DNA from: Adiantum capillus-veneris
Lineage: Eukaryota > Streptophyta > Polypodiopsida > Polypodiales > Pteridaceae
DNA length: 60,000 nt
NCBI GenBank assembly: GCA_014529385.2
Contig: CM043962.1
Coordinates: 51,977,905 to 52,037,904, forward strand
Reading direction: 5' to 3'
Shown here in pieces: positions 1 to 10,424 of this stretch; position 1 is the stretch's first letter; each line of letters opens with the position of its first letter. Position numbers and translations under genes: made by a program. The notes under the pieces were generated by a model. The model saw only the letters and a list, made by a program, of their open reading frames with translations, was not told where the DNA came from and ran no database searches.

Positions 1-445
1 AAAAACACTAGGCCCTTGCTGTGATGCAAAAATGCTAGGGCATCTTGGGGGGGTCCTACTGAGAAGATGCCTGTTGAACGCGAAGTTCCTGCTGCCTCTT
101 CTGCCAGAAAGTGCTAGTGCTAGGGTTTCTTATATACTTGCCAAGTCAAATTGCCCTACCGAGTTCCCAACAAAAGTCACTTAAAAATAATAAGTGAAAA
201 ATGTCAAAAATAGGGAAAATAGGTCTATGCACTGTAAAAATGCTCCTGATGGGTTCTGATGGAAATCTGATGATCATGATGTGTGCAACCAGAGGATATG
301 CATCTACTCGTAAGTGTCTGGACATGCACGGTCTGCGAACAGTCTCACAGAAGTGTCAGATCACTTCCTAAGCTAGGCTAACTAAACTGAACTGAACCCA
401 TGTCATGAAGTAGCTTGTCCACGTACACATAGGGTTAGATGTGCA
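1..445 (-). repeat. 3' LTR of element A (partial)
   Basis: This stretch repeats 4477-4921 almost base for base. It is the end of a roughly 1.1 kb LTR whose other 670 bases lie outside the window. The LTR ends in ..GTGCA at about 445. Confidence 0.85.
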
Positions 446-446
446 C

Positions 447-466
447 ATACATCCCCTCCTTGTCAA
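447..466 (-). other. Polypurine tract of element A
   Basis: The plus strand reads ATCCCCTCCTT just inside the left LTR, which is purine-rich on the minus strand. This is the expected place for the plus-strand primer of a minus-oriented LTR element. Confidence 0.6.
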
Positions 467-519
467 AGTGAGGTACCGGTACCGAACCGTATGGCGTCGA
501 GGGAGATTGCCAACAATGT

Positions 520-759
520 CTAGAATCCTGGAAAGGACTCCTCATTGGCCCACTCTGATGCGTGGGTCATGTGATACTTGAACTTTATAAAAATCTCCAA
601 CGCTTGCTTCTTTGGGCCGTGCCCAGAGCGACGCAAAGTCTTCTGTAACTCCTTCGATGCTTCAACCTTGTCTATAGTCATGCTTCTACCTTCTTCAAGA
701 ATCTCCGAGGATGAAAATTCTTGAAGCCACTTCCAACACAAAAACATGAACATACCCAT
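520..759 (-). pseudogene. Chromodomain-like C-terminal relic of element A
   Basis: A 79-codon minus-strand frame ends just before the polypurine tract, where chromoviruses carry the end of integrase and a chromodomain. The segment ALEIFIKFKYHMTHASEW resembles the conserved hydrophobic-Lys-aromatic...W core of that fold. The similarity is weak and the rest of the integrase is missing. It could instead be unrelated 3' coding sequence of the family. Confidence 0.4.
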
Positions 760-1218
760 TCCATGTAAAGTGATTGGAAAATTCTAGTCGTCTTTAAAGA
801 CTATGCATGCAATGTAGATGAACACATAGACAGAGTGCCAAACCGTTCATCAAACACACGCAAACAATGGGGTCGAATCTTGACTTTCAGATCTAAATCA
901 ATCAACAATGGTAAATCATAATGGCAATGCCGATGCTTGATGCTCAATCCTTCTTGTGCTCTTTCGGATATTGTGTCATGCCAAGGAAGAGACATGGAAT
1001 GTGAATTCCTTGGGTGCAAACATTTCATCTTTTCATGAGTAATCCGCATACATCCGTGCTCATTCATGAGTGAATCACGCGTGTTCATCGTACAATATGT
1101 CATGCCTATGAAAATGAATCACATAAAGACAGTGACTAAAATACAGGAAAGCATCACGAATGAAACACTCGAAGAATGCATGCTGACTAATCATTCGAAC
1201 ACATAATACTTTGTGTGG

Positions 1219-1347
1219 AAGTTCTTTGGACCTCAACTCGAGAGCCAAGATCGATTCTTCGTGATTGATCAAATCTTCCTGTGGGGGTTCTTTGGACCTG
1301 GACTCGAAAGCCAAGATCGGTTCTTCGTGATTGATCGAATCTGCAAC
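1219..1347 (-). repeat. Two-copy direct repeat inside element A
   Basis: A unit of about 65 bases (TTCTTTGGACCTsnACTCGA-type start, ending at a shared TTCTTCGTGATTGATC) occurs twice in tandem. On the minus strand it encodes two copies of an acidic block beginning INHEE. The region between protease and 3' end has no recognisable domain. Confidence 0.7.
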
Positions 1348-1537
1348 GAGGTTAGCTTTGCTAGAAAAAGCATCAACTAAACCATCATCCTTGTGAACAA
1401 TCACATCATCTTCTTGCAAATCATCATGCTTATCATTATCATCCAAATCATCATGCAAATCATGTGTGTCATGCTATGGAAAAGAAAAGACTCAAAGAGT
1501 CTCCTTCTCTCGTTCCTTTTCAATCTTCGCCTGCACA

Positions 1538-1900
1538 TTAGAAATGAGAGATGAAGAATGAACAACTTGCTCCCCACGAATGACAATGGGAGTCACTTTT
1601 GGCATTGAAAGTGAACGTATTAGCTGCCCAACCAATGAGAGGGTTATGCTCATGAAACCATCGAATGCCTAAACGCATATCACATCCTGAGAGAGGAGAG
1701 ACTACAAATTTCGAACACAAGGACACTTGTTGAACAGTGAACAAAACATCAAGGCACTCTTTCGTGATGTGAGAGTCCATACCGGGAGCGAAGCCTGATA
1801 CCTCGAAAGGAGATGTCGTGCTAACCTCCAAGCGGGCTCTTTCGACAAGAGAGTAACTAATCACATCATGCATACTACCTGGGTCAAACAATTTGACAAA
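1538..1900 (-). pseudogene. Aspartic protease of element A
   Basis: On the minus strand the start of the domain reads KLFDPGSMHDVIS and the end reads LGIRWFHEHNPLIGW, which match the active-site loop and the C-terminal hydrophobic-Gly plus W..H.P..W block of Ty3 retropepsins. The catalytic triplet is Asp-Pro-Gly rather than Asp-Ser/Thr-Gly. Homology clearly continues upstream of the first methionine, so that codon is not the true start. The frame closes before any RT sequence. Confidence 0.65.
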
Positions 1901-2130
1901 ATGCTGACCATTCGCATGACCATAACACTTAATGAGAGACTATCAATGGGAGGATCATGAGAGACTTGGGTCACACTCGTGTTCTCATTTATTGCATCGA
2001 CAGAGGAAGTGGGTTCTGTAGGTTCTTTAGAGTCATTAATTTCAAGCTTAGGACATGTTCTTTTTATGTGACCCTTAATGTGACAATGAAAACGACGACC
2101 TTCCTTAGAATACGTGCTTTGCTCTTCCAA
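1861..2130 (-). pseudogene. Gag zinc-knuckle relic of element A
   Basis: The minus-strand frame holds FHCHIKGHIKRTCP, which keeps the second Cys, His and last Cys of a CX2CX4HX4C knuckle but has Arg where the first Cys should be. It sits between gag and protease, the normal place of the nucleocapsid module. Downstream text differs from the protease frame, implying a frameshift. Confidence 0.55.
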
Positions 2131-2503
2131 CGTGATGTATCCTCCTAAAATTCCTTGTTCTACCTTTTCATCTGGAGTGAGCTTAGGTTTAGTAATTGTG
2201 TTAGCCTTACCCTTAGGTTCATGTTCTTTTCTAAGAGACTATTGGAAGATTGGTTAGAAGAGTTACCGTTCTTACCATTCTTACCATTCTAAGGGTTCTG
2301 CGAAGTCTGAGAGGTACTTGTTGAAGTCTTGTTTTCCTTGGGCTTTCCCTTGTTGTGCTTCATCTCCTGTGCGAGAGCAATCGCTCCACCTTGTTAAGAT
2401 CAATTGGATCGAGGACTTCCACATCAAACCTGATATAGTCGTTCAACCAGAAAATGAAAGCCTCCTTGCGCTCATCATCCGATTTGCGTAATTGGGTGCC
2501 GAG

Positions 2504-3096
2504 CTACAATACACGATTAGAGAAAAACATAACTGGCATACCATTTTGCTTGAGATTGCGCCAATCGTCTTTCAACCGTGCTAGGTACTGTGGTGGCATA
2601 AACCGCGCCTTGAGCTTGTCTTGGAAGTCGGCCCAATTAAAAGAAAGGGACGCGCCATCCTCGGCTTCCTCTAGGTGCGCGGTCAACTGTGCCTCTTGCC
2701 ATGTGTGGTACCAATTAATGGCATCACCGGCAAGGTACATAGCTGTCGTCAAAACCTTGTTATTTCCTGTCTTCTTAGTTGTCGAAAAATAAGCATTAAA
2801 TTGATGCAACCAAGAAAAAGTAATCAAAGCATCCATCTTACCATCATACTTACTGAACGTAATCTTCTCTGTGACGGGGTTCTTGGAGTCCGAATCTCGA
2901 CGTGCGCCACTTGATGAACTATCAACATCTTTGGCTGGCTCGAATTTCGAGGTGAAACCTGTCGGACCAATTCTTGCATGCGTAGTTCTCTCTGTGCCTC
3001 ACGCTCTGCCCGTCTTTCTTCTGCTGCCAAGCGTGCTTGCTCACGCTCACGCTCCAAGGCTTCCTGTCGTTCTGCTTTTCGTTCTAGTTGTGTCAT
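2504..3096 (-). pseudogene. Gag capsid region of element A
   Basis: Two overlapping minus-strand frames form one decayed gag. The upstream part (2824-3096) is a highly charged Glu/Arg-rich segment likely to form a coiled coil. The downstream part (2504-2836) has LITFSWLHQFNAYFST and NWYHTWQEAQL, typical of the plant retrotransposon gag domain with its W-containing helix, followed by FQDKLKARFMPPQYLARL. The two parts lie in different frames around 2830, so a frameshift separates them. The product would be the particle shell protein. Confidence 0.75.
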
Positions 3097-3311
3097 CGCA
3101 AAGCAATTCGCTTCTTATTGTTGTGCCATCATGTCCATCATCGACTTGACCAAAGACTCCATAGGATTTGGTGCAAACCGTGGCGTAGATGGGAAAGTGG
3201 GAGGGTCAGAAAGACCTTCTGGTGGGAAAATTTCCTCTTTACCTTCTTCATGCTCACCACCTTCATGCAAAGCATCCATTCCGCTTCGGGCGATGACCAT
3301 ACACTGAGATC

Positions 3312-3440
3312 TTTGGTTCTTAAGTTCACGAGGAACTTGGGTTCTTGTGGGTCTTGGGTTCTTGAGGAACTTGAGGTTCTTCAAGTTCGGGAGTCTTGTG
3401 GTTCTTGAGGTTCTGGAGTCTAGAGGTTCTTGAGGTTCTT
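3312..3440 (-). repeat. Degenerate minisatellite, GGTTCTTGAG unit
   Basis: The plus strand repeats variants of GGTTCTTGAG, often joined by TTGGGTTCTTG or GGAACTTGAG, about a dozen times. On the minus strand it falls in the N-terminal part of gag and would encode a variable Pro/Arg/Lys-rich linker. Confidence 0.75.
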
Positions 3441-3784
3441 CTTTAGCTTGCAATCTGTGTTAGAGAAGGATCTTCTCTTCACCCGAGTTCTGCTCTTTTC
3501 CGCAGGCACACCCCTTGCCAACCTTGCGCTCACACCAAGGTTGCTTTTTCCCACCTCACGTCGATTGGCCGGCCGCTAAGTACACGGTCCGCTCTCAATG
3601 AGTGAAAAGAGGCACAAGGGGAGGCTGGACAAGCCCTTCTTTCTTGGGTTTCCTGTCACTCTTCAAAAACACGATTAGGAATTGACATGCCCAAGAGGAC
3701 TTGGGTTACGTGCGACCTCAACAAGTAAAAAAAATTATGTGGTTCTTGTGGTTCTTTCCTTGAGTGATACAGAACACTGCCAAA

Positions 3785-3796
3785 GCTCTAATACCA
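3785..3796 (-). other. Primer binding site of element A
   Basis: The plus strand reads GCTCTAATACCA, the complement of TGGTATTAGAGC. This is one base away from TGGTATCAGAGC, the initiator-Met tRNA primer site common in plant LTR elements. It lies eight bases from the presumed LTR edge at 3805. Confidence 0.8.
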
Positions 3797-3804
3797 ATCT
3801 AAGG

Positions 3805-4921
3805 TGCAGCGGAAGTGAATGTTGAACTTTGCTCAAGATAGTGCTCCGAACTGTGCTCAAGGTTCCTTCTACTTACGGAAGGGAGAGCAGACTGAGAGAT
3901 AGAGAGAGAAGAATACGACACCAGAATGTTGTCAAACCCTCCTCCGAAGGCCCCAATCTCTATGGCGAGAGCGGTCTACTTATGATTGCACAAATCTCTA
4001 CAATGCTTTGGACTTGCTGGCTATGTCGATGACGACGAGACGGGCCAAAATCTGAAAATGCTAAGGGCTGAAATCTGCAAAATCTTTATCTGCTGAATTC
4101 TAACTCTATGTCGATGACGATGTTGACGACGACGATGCGACGACGACGCGCTGAAAATGCAGATGCTGAAATCTGCGTTTTCCGGGCTGAAACTGCAAAC
4201 TTCGATGGATCTGACCGTGCGGCGAGGATCTGCTGCAGGAAGGCAAGATCTGCGAGGTTGCTTTGTTGTGAGTCTATGCTGAAAACTGAAAACGCTGGTG
4301 TTCTTCTGGGTTCTGTCGCGAAAGACCTGCAAAACGCTAGGCCTCTTGCTGATCAAAAACGCTAGGGCTGATCTGTGTTGCTGAGGAAATCTGCTAACGC
4401 TAGGGCTGATCTGCTGTATCTTGTTGTTGCCAAGGCTGATCTTCCATGCCAAAAACGCCAAGGCTGGTTCTGTGGGAAAAACACTAGGCCCTTGCTGTGA
4501 TGCAAAAATGCTAGGGCATCTTGGGGGGCTCCTACTGAGAAGATGCCTGTTGAACGCGAAGTTCCTGCTGCCTCTTCTGCCAGAAAGTGCTAGCGCTAGG
4601 GTTTCTTACATACTTGCCAAGTCAAATTGCCCTACCCAGTTCCCAACAAAAGTCACTTAAAAATAATAAGTGAAAAATGTCAAAAATAGGGAAAATAGGT
4701 CTATGCACTGTAAAAATGCTCCTGATGGGTTCTGATGGAAATCTGATGATCATGATGTGTGCAACCAGAGGATATGCATCTACTCGTAAGTGTCTGGACA
4801 TGCACGGTCTACGAACAGACTCACAAAAGTGCCAGATCACTTCCTAAGCTAGGCTAACTAAACTGAACTGAACCCATGTCATGAAGTAGCTTGTCCACGT
4901 ACATATAGGATTAGATGTGCA
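3805..4921 (-). repeat. 5' LTR of element A
   Basis: This is the complete LTR of about 1.12 kb, beginning TGCAGCGG and ending GTGCA on the plus strand. Its last 445 bases are the partner of the window's left edge. It contains a run of repeated GCTAGGGCTGATCTG-like motifs at 4320-4530. Confidence 0.75.
4320..4530. repeat. Degenerate AAAACGCTAGGGCTGATCTG array in LTR A
   Basis: At least six variants of AAAACGCTAGGGCTG appear at irregular spacing of roughly 20-60 bases. A looser version of the same motif occurs at 40930-41090 in a different LTR. Confidence 0.6.
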
Positions 4922-4995
4922 CGTGACAATAGCTTTCTGCCAATGAGTATGCACTTCAGCCATCGGGAGTCGGGTCAAAAATTTGGCATACTATG

Positions 4996-6632
4996 TGTTG
5001 CTAAATTGGCTTTATCTTACAGAAAAATAATTCTAAATGTATTATTGGATTTATAAGTGAGAGGGTTTTCTCGCTTGGAACACCAAGAAAAAATAATTCT
5101 AAATGAATTATTGGAATTTTAAGAGAGAGGGCTTTTCTCACTGGAGACATCCGAGTACAGAGTATTCCTAGTGCGTCATTCAAAGTAAATACGGGAGCAC
5201 TGAGAACGGGAATATCTGTAAGGCCACCAGGAACGGGTACTTCTGATGCGTCACATCGGATGGGTGACAGGGAGCATCGGAAAGAAGTATCCGACCATCC
5301 GGGAACGGACATCTCTGATGCGTCATAGGATGGGTGACAGAGCATCGTGAAGGAGATTGTACCGTAAGTTCAGTAGGAAAGGACTAGGTGATGAGTATTC
5401 CTGATGCGTCACAAGGTGGGTGACGGGTGCATCGGAAAGGGAATATCCATAGTCGGGAGGAAATTCCGACTGTGTTAGAATTGTGCACAAGGAAAAAGCA
5501 AGCACTTGAATGAAGATGGGTTCAGAGGAAACTTTGAAGAAAAACAGATGCTTTTTGAGAAAGCGGGATTGCCTTTCGGAAAAGCAGATGCTTTCTCGCG
5601 AGGAAGTCTATGTCTGCATTGCAACTATGCATGTGATTGCATCGAGGGATGCTTGGGAAGTGCTGTGAAAGCATTGTTTTTAACTTATAAGGTTTTATTG
5701 AGTTTTTGGACAGATTCAGACCATTTTTAAAGGTGACCGACCGCCCACTTAAGAAGTGGGCAGCCATCTCATAAATAAGGCAACAGATCAGCCAGCGTTT
5801 TCTCTCTCTCTTTTTCGAGCGGAAAAAAATATTAAAAAAAAAAACGGTCGCTATCTATACGCGAGCAGCTATTCGTGTCCGTGGCTAGGAGCTATAAAAG
5901 CATCACATGCCCTTACTCATAGAAGAGGACCAATCTTTGCAAGGAGGAGATGCTGCTGCAAATTTCAGCTGTAAAGAAGACGTTGCAGGTGATGCCCATG
6001 GCTGCCCCAAGTGTATTAGATGTCGCCAAGACCCAGTGCGCGAGTTCCCTCGCGAAGAAGTGCCTACGGAGCGTGTTTCCATCACGACTCAGCCCCTAAA
6101 CGTCGTAGACGGGGCTGATTTATGAGAAGGAACCGGAGAACACACCTCTTTTGTGTGTAGGATTGGAAGAGAGGATTTTCTATGGAGAGATCTCTTCCGG
6201 GGAATTGCTTTTCGAGAACGGAGTTGCATTTCGAGCGTCGAGACTATGAAGGTGACGATTTTCATGTTATGAACTCTGAGTATTTGTTTGCAGATGTACT
6301 TCCTCTTAGTGAGGGAGTAGGAGCAGAGGAAGGTATGAGCATCTGCAGGAGAAAAGTGCTCTGAGGAACTAGAGCCAGATCAGCCCAGGGGTTTCATACC
6401 CAAGTTTGGGAAGTAGATCCACGGATCAGAGAGAGGTAGTCTCTCAAGTTGCGATCCGGAAGTTGGGATTCCCAAGTAAGGACTTCATGTCCGGGAAAGC
6501 AGAGTTGTTCTGCGGGAAGAGGACTCTGGAAATAGAGTTCTAAAAGAGAGTTGCAGGGATGTCATGCCCTGAGTCTGGAAGGTGAGATCCAGAGGCGAGA
6601 ACCTTGGTTCTCAAGGATTTGGAACCGTACTC
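4996..6632 (+). repeat. Truncated LTR of family B, plus orientation
   Basis: It starts TGTTGCTAAATT and follows the reverse complement of 14629 down to about 13000 closely, so it is the same LTR family as the element inserted in the LINE. Similarity stops near 6632, so about 360 bases of the LTR end are missing. The next sequence is the leader of another element in the opposite direction. The left side (4922-4995) shows nothing recognisable. Confidence 0.8.
5892..5900 (+). promoter_or_regulatory. TATA box of LTR family B
   Basis: CTATAAAAG in the transcribed orientation of the LTR. The same box recurs at 15818-15826 (plus) and 13710-13718 (minus) in the other copies. Confidence 0.55.
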
Positions 6633-7143
6633 GTTCTCTGCTTATCAGCTTGAATTTTTCGTAATGCCTCCTGTTTTCGAGGTGGCAGGTGGAGTCGTCT
6701 GATTCTTTTCGGAATCCATATGTGCCGCGAGAAGAAGGCTCGGATTTCCCGATAGAAGAGAAATCGCTCGTGCTCTGATACTATTATCACAAACTTGGGC
6801 ACCCCCAGTCTAGAATATGTCGCGACACGAGAGAGAGATTCATTCTTTATTATATTAAATCTTGAGCGAAGTAGAACTCCCGTAGGGGTCCTTTGCGCTC
6901 AGACTCTGCGACCAGATGCTCTGAAGAGTGAGGCCCTTGGGCCCTTTTTATTCTTACAAAGGGATGCCAAAGCAGAGCCCAAAAGCAATAAACTCAAAAG
7001 CAAGGAGTCCCAAAAGCAATTAGCTCCAAAATCTTTCCTTAAAAAGCATCAGCGCAGTTTTCATAATTAGAGCGGCAAGGGGAAAAGGCAAGATCGCTTA
7101 TTACCGAGACGGAAAAGTGGTAATACTAGAGCGACCCTCCACA
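6633..7143 (-). mobile_element. Leader, primer site and LTR of element C
   Basis: GCTCTGATAC at about 6773 followed by TATTATCACAAAC mirrors the primer-site/LTR joint GCTCTGATACCACTGTCACAAAC at 12626, so a minus-strand element has its LTR at about 6785-7143 and its leader at 6633-6772. The first LTR bases are mutated from TGTCAC to TATCAC. The reverse complement of 6840-7060 resembles 21900-22090. The body of the element is missing; truncated family B LTR lies where it should be. Confidence 0.55.
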
Positions 7144-7159
7144 TGACGGTGCGAGACTT

Positions 7160-7253
7160 ATGGGACCACACTCAAAGTAGCTGCCTGGAACTGCAATGGA
7201 TCTATGCGTCTTGATGTGGATGCTTTTGAGGATAGCTTTACTGGAAGAGACAT
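7160..7253 (+). pseudogene. LINE ORF2 endonuclease, N-terminal fragment
   Basis: The frame reads LKVAAWNCNG at 7171-7200, the first strand of APE-like endonucleases, and continues to GRDI at the insertion point. It resumes at 8736 as IIFYSETHQAPG after the solo LTR. The endonuclease would nick target DNA to start reverse transcription. Confidence 0.75.
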
Positions 7254-8735
7254 TGCAACCGGCCCGTGGTGGGACGGTAGGCGTTGGCTTTCACCCGAAA
7301 TTCTTTACTTTATACACACACAGAGCACTTTGCAAAGAGAACCTGCGACGGGAGTTAACACTTCAACTCACACACGGCTCGGAAGCTAGAATGCTCCGAG
7401 CAGACGCCGACAACCTGTAGGCCCCAAAATTGGCGCCCCTTTCGGTATTTCTTTATTCTTTAGGAGGGTAAATTACAAGGTAAGGTCCTGGGAATCCTTC
7501 ACGTGTATCCACCTAGATACCATTTGATTTGGCCAAATTTCGGCAGCATAACAGCCCCAAAACTTGTGCGAAACCAATTCCCCTGCTGGAACTCGCTTGC
7601 ACTGTCGTATACCCTCTGATTCCTGTCCAAAAACAGTAAATTCAGCACGCTGTATTTACTGGTTTTTGCCCTATTTTCAGCCCCAAACAGTCCCCTAACT
7701 GTCCTTTGCCAGTGGGGCACGATTCCCAATGATCCTGGCGTCCGTATGGCTGAAAAACAGTCAAATTACAGCGCATACACAGCGCTGATTTTGCACCTGT
7801 ACGGTGAGGTTATGACCCTCACCAGTGCCTGCTTTGGAGCAGCAGTTAGCTACCCCTGTTCCTGCTCAAGGAGGCTCTTGCCTCGGCACAAAAGCATGAA
7901 CCCACACAACTGTACATCAGTCAAATGAGTAGCCCTCTTGTGGGGCATCACATAACTGCACGTAGGGGAGAAAGAGAGCAGTATGTAGCGTGCGGGGCAT
8001 CACTCCCGTCACCATATTGTGCATAGAGGGCAAGGTAAGCATTCCATAGCTTCTGTACCTGTTGCAATCCGCCTGTGGCTGAAAATGGCGCCCCCTTTGA
8101 TGATATGCAGCTCGTTTTTGCCTCCCAGAGTGGCAGAATCGCTCACAAGCTGACACGTCGCCCAGTTTCCGAGTTTGGGCTTTCCCTGCTAAAAATATCT
8201 CAACTGGTGCGTCAGTTGACTTCGCGGCAGAGTTGTAAAGTGTTTCCCTAGTCATACCGAAGGTAATGACGCGAACACATTTCGTGGCCCAAAATAGCAG
8301 TTCCCTAAATTTTAGGAGATGCTTCCCTTGGGCTCCCACTGGTCTTCTGACCATCTATCCTCATTGGAACCGCATCCAAAAATGCAATGTGGCCCAACTG
8401 TCGGATACTTTTTGTTGGTAGTCCCACCTTGACTTTACGCCTTAATTGAGTTCACTTCCTAGTATCCACCAACTTGCTAAGTGCGACGGGGGGACCTATA
8501 TGATCTTGCTCTGAGCCTAGACATCCTCTTACCATACGAATTCCAGTGCCGACCACTTCCCGTCTGCGGGTGAATCTACCGTTCACATTGGCCATACAAT
8601 GTCCGATCGTTTGCTACTTCAAAAAGAGGGTCTCAAAATAAATAAAATAAACCCCATTGGAAAGAAACCAACAACCAAGGTTAGCAGTTGCCACATCTCT
8701 GTGACATGGTTAATAACTGCCACGTCCTCGTGACA
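7254..8735 (-). repeat. Solo LTR of family D inside the LINE
   Basis: It begins TGCAACCGGCCCG and ends CGTGACA, matching the start and end of the LTRs at 24999-26354 and 32101-33457. Shared landmarks include the CGGTA-TTCTTTATT block and AGGCTCTTGCCTCGGCA followed by CATGAACCCACACAACTGTA. It is flanked by GACAT on both sides (7249-7253 and 8736-8740). No internal region is present, so it is a solo LTR left by recombination between the two LTRs of a full element. It is clearly older than the 25-33 kb element. Confidence 0.85.
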
Positions 8736-9333
8736 GACATCATCTTTTACTCTGAGACACACCAAGCCCCTGGACAATCCATGCCTCACATCAGTGGATA
8801 CAGGTGGGAGAAAGCCTACAAACAGGAGAGAGGCTCAGAGCACAGAGGGCGGCGCTCGGGAGGAGTGGCAGTGTTATTTAGAGAGGATCTACAGCCACTG
8901 ATACATATAGGCCGCAGGGACGAGCAAGCTAGGTACATGTGGGTGAGACTGAAAGCAGAGACAGGCAGATACCTCTATCTAGCTATTTGCTACTTTCCCC
9001 CGAGTACATCAATTTATGCATCACCCAGAGGACAGTCCCCTTTCTCTATTTTGGACAATGACATATGGGAATTCTCTAGGGACGGTGACATTATCATCCT
9101 AGGGAACTTCAATGCTAGGACTGCCCATCACCAAGCAGTGTTTTATGATACTTCAGAGGAGATGCTAAGAGAGCTAGATGTCGTAGAGACGGACCTTTCC
9201 AGACTATCACACGATATGGAATATACTGAGTATGGGCGACACCTGATAGACATGGGCACTGCACATGGATTGGCCATCTTGAACGGCCTACAGAGATTTC
9301 TTGCTGCGGGAGGTTTTACATGCTTCCCCTCTT
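8736..9333 (+). pseudogene. LINE ORF2 endonuclease, central part
   Basis: The frame carries SETHQAPG (catalytic Glu region), GGVAVLFRED, YLAICYFPPS and IIILGNFNA, which correspond to the ET, GG.A.., Y.PP and GDFN blocks of APE endonucleases. The last block has Asn where Asp is usual (GNFNA for GDFNA), a substitution in the active site. The text ends GGFTCFPSS at about 9332, where LTR sequence begins. The rest of the domain, with the SxxDY..A block, is on the minus strand at 15284. Confidence 0.85.
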
Positions 9334-9692
9334 CTTCGCGATGCTCTATGCCACCCATCCTATGACGCATCAGAGATGTTCGTTCCCGGATGGTCGGATA
9401 CTTCTTTCCGATGCTCCTTGTCACCCATCCGATGTGACGCATCAGAAGTACCCGTTCCTGGTGGCCTTACAAATATTTCCGTTCTCAGTGCTCCCGTCAT
9501 TACTTTGAACGACGCACTAGGAATACTCTCTACTCGGACGTCTCCAGTGAGAAAAACCCTCTCACTTAAAATTTCAATAATTCATTTAGAATTATTTTTC
9601 CTTGGTGTTCCAAGCGAGAAAACCCTCTCACTTATAAATCCAATAATTCATTTAGAATTATTTTTCTGTAAGATAAAGCCAATTTAGCAACA
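9334..9692 (-). repeat. 3' LTR of element B, first segment
   Basis: This matches 14270-14629 closely and ends AGCAACA, the reverse complement of the LTR start TGTTGCT. It is the first 359 bases of the 3' LTR; the rest is at 15285-16901 in the opposite orientation, because an inversion breakpoint cut the LTR here. Confidence 0.85.
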
Positions 9693-9702
9693 TCCTTCTC
9701 AC
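9693..9702 (-). other. Polypurine tract of element B
   Basis: The minus strand reads GAGAAGGA directly before the LTR start TGTTGCTAAATT. Confidence 0.6.
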
Positions 9703-9960
9703 TTATAAACAATTGTCCTCAACTGTAGAGGTCCAATTGAACTGCCCGGGGAGAAACTGGAAAATTTCCAAATCTTACTCAATGGTGAGTTGAGCTGGTT
9801 CTTTCTCAAAAGAGAACTTTAAAATTAAATAAACAGAAATTCAAACATTCAATACTTACCTTACCGGTTCATGTCCTTCCTCTAGTACCTCGAGGATATC
9901 CTTCACCAATCATCAAAATTACGCGCCATGTAAGAACTCATCATTCGCGTCTTTCCAACA

Positions 9961-10424
9961 GATCGAAAGTTTCCTCATCCGAGAATCTGTTAACTCAATT
10001 CCACCTTCTCAATCTCGAGAAGAATAATCCTCCTAGAAATCAATCTAGGTCTTTGCCCTTGCGCATAACCTTGCGCTATTAGTTCTGAGGATATTAAACC
10101 TCTTGTGTCCTCTCGCATAGGGCATGTCGAGAGCATTAAGCTCATGTGAATCTTCCTGAGGCAGACAAAGTGTGCCATCTTATCAAAGTAAGTTCTTATT
10201 CCGGAGCCTTTGCTTTGGTTAGCCAATTGTTTTGATCCAAAGTTTCCTTATCCGAGACTCTGTTAACTTGATTCCGTCTTCTCAAATTCGAGAAGAATAA
10301 TCTTCCTAGAGATCAATCTAGGTATCTGTCCTTGCGCATAATCCTGCGCTGTTAGTCTAGAGGGTATTAAACCTCTTGTGTCCTCCCACATAGGGAATGC
10401 CCAAGTCATAGAGCATTAAGCTCG
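9961..10424 (-). repeat. Duplicated 185-bp block in element B interior
   Basis: 9961-10143 and 10237-10424 share a block running from GTTTCCT-ATCCGAGA through CTAGGT-TTT/CTGTCC and CTTGCGCATAA to GAGCATTAAGCTC, with roughly 85% identity by eye. No reading frame is shared over the block. The rest of 9700-11900 shows no coding domain. Confidence 0.75.

Larger units (their letters stand above)
1..4921 (-). mobile_element. Ty3-type LTR retrotransposon A, pol-deleted derivative
   Basis: Two direct LTR copies bound this element: positions 1-445 (cut by the window edge) match 4477-4921 with about ten visible differences. The primer site lies beside the right LTR and a pyrimidine tract beside the left one, so the element reads on the minus strand. 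In element order the inside carries a decayed gag, a zinc-knuckle relic, an aspartic protease and a chromodomain-like end. No reverse transcriptase, RNase H or integrase is present between protease and the 3' end, so it could move only with enzymes supplied by another element. Stops and frameshifts break every reading frame. Confidence 0.82.

Noticed and set aside
4021-4461. 146-codon minus-strand frame in LTR A
   Set aside because: It is inside the LTR, is Arg/Ser-rich because of GACGAC and GCTGAT repeats, and matches no gag or host domain.
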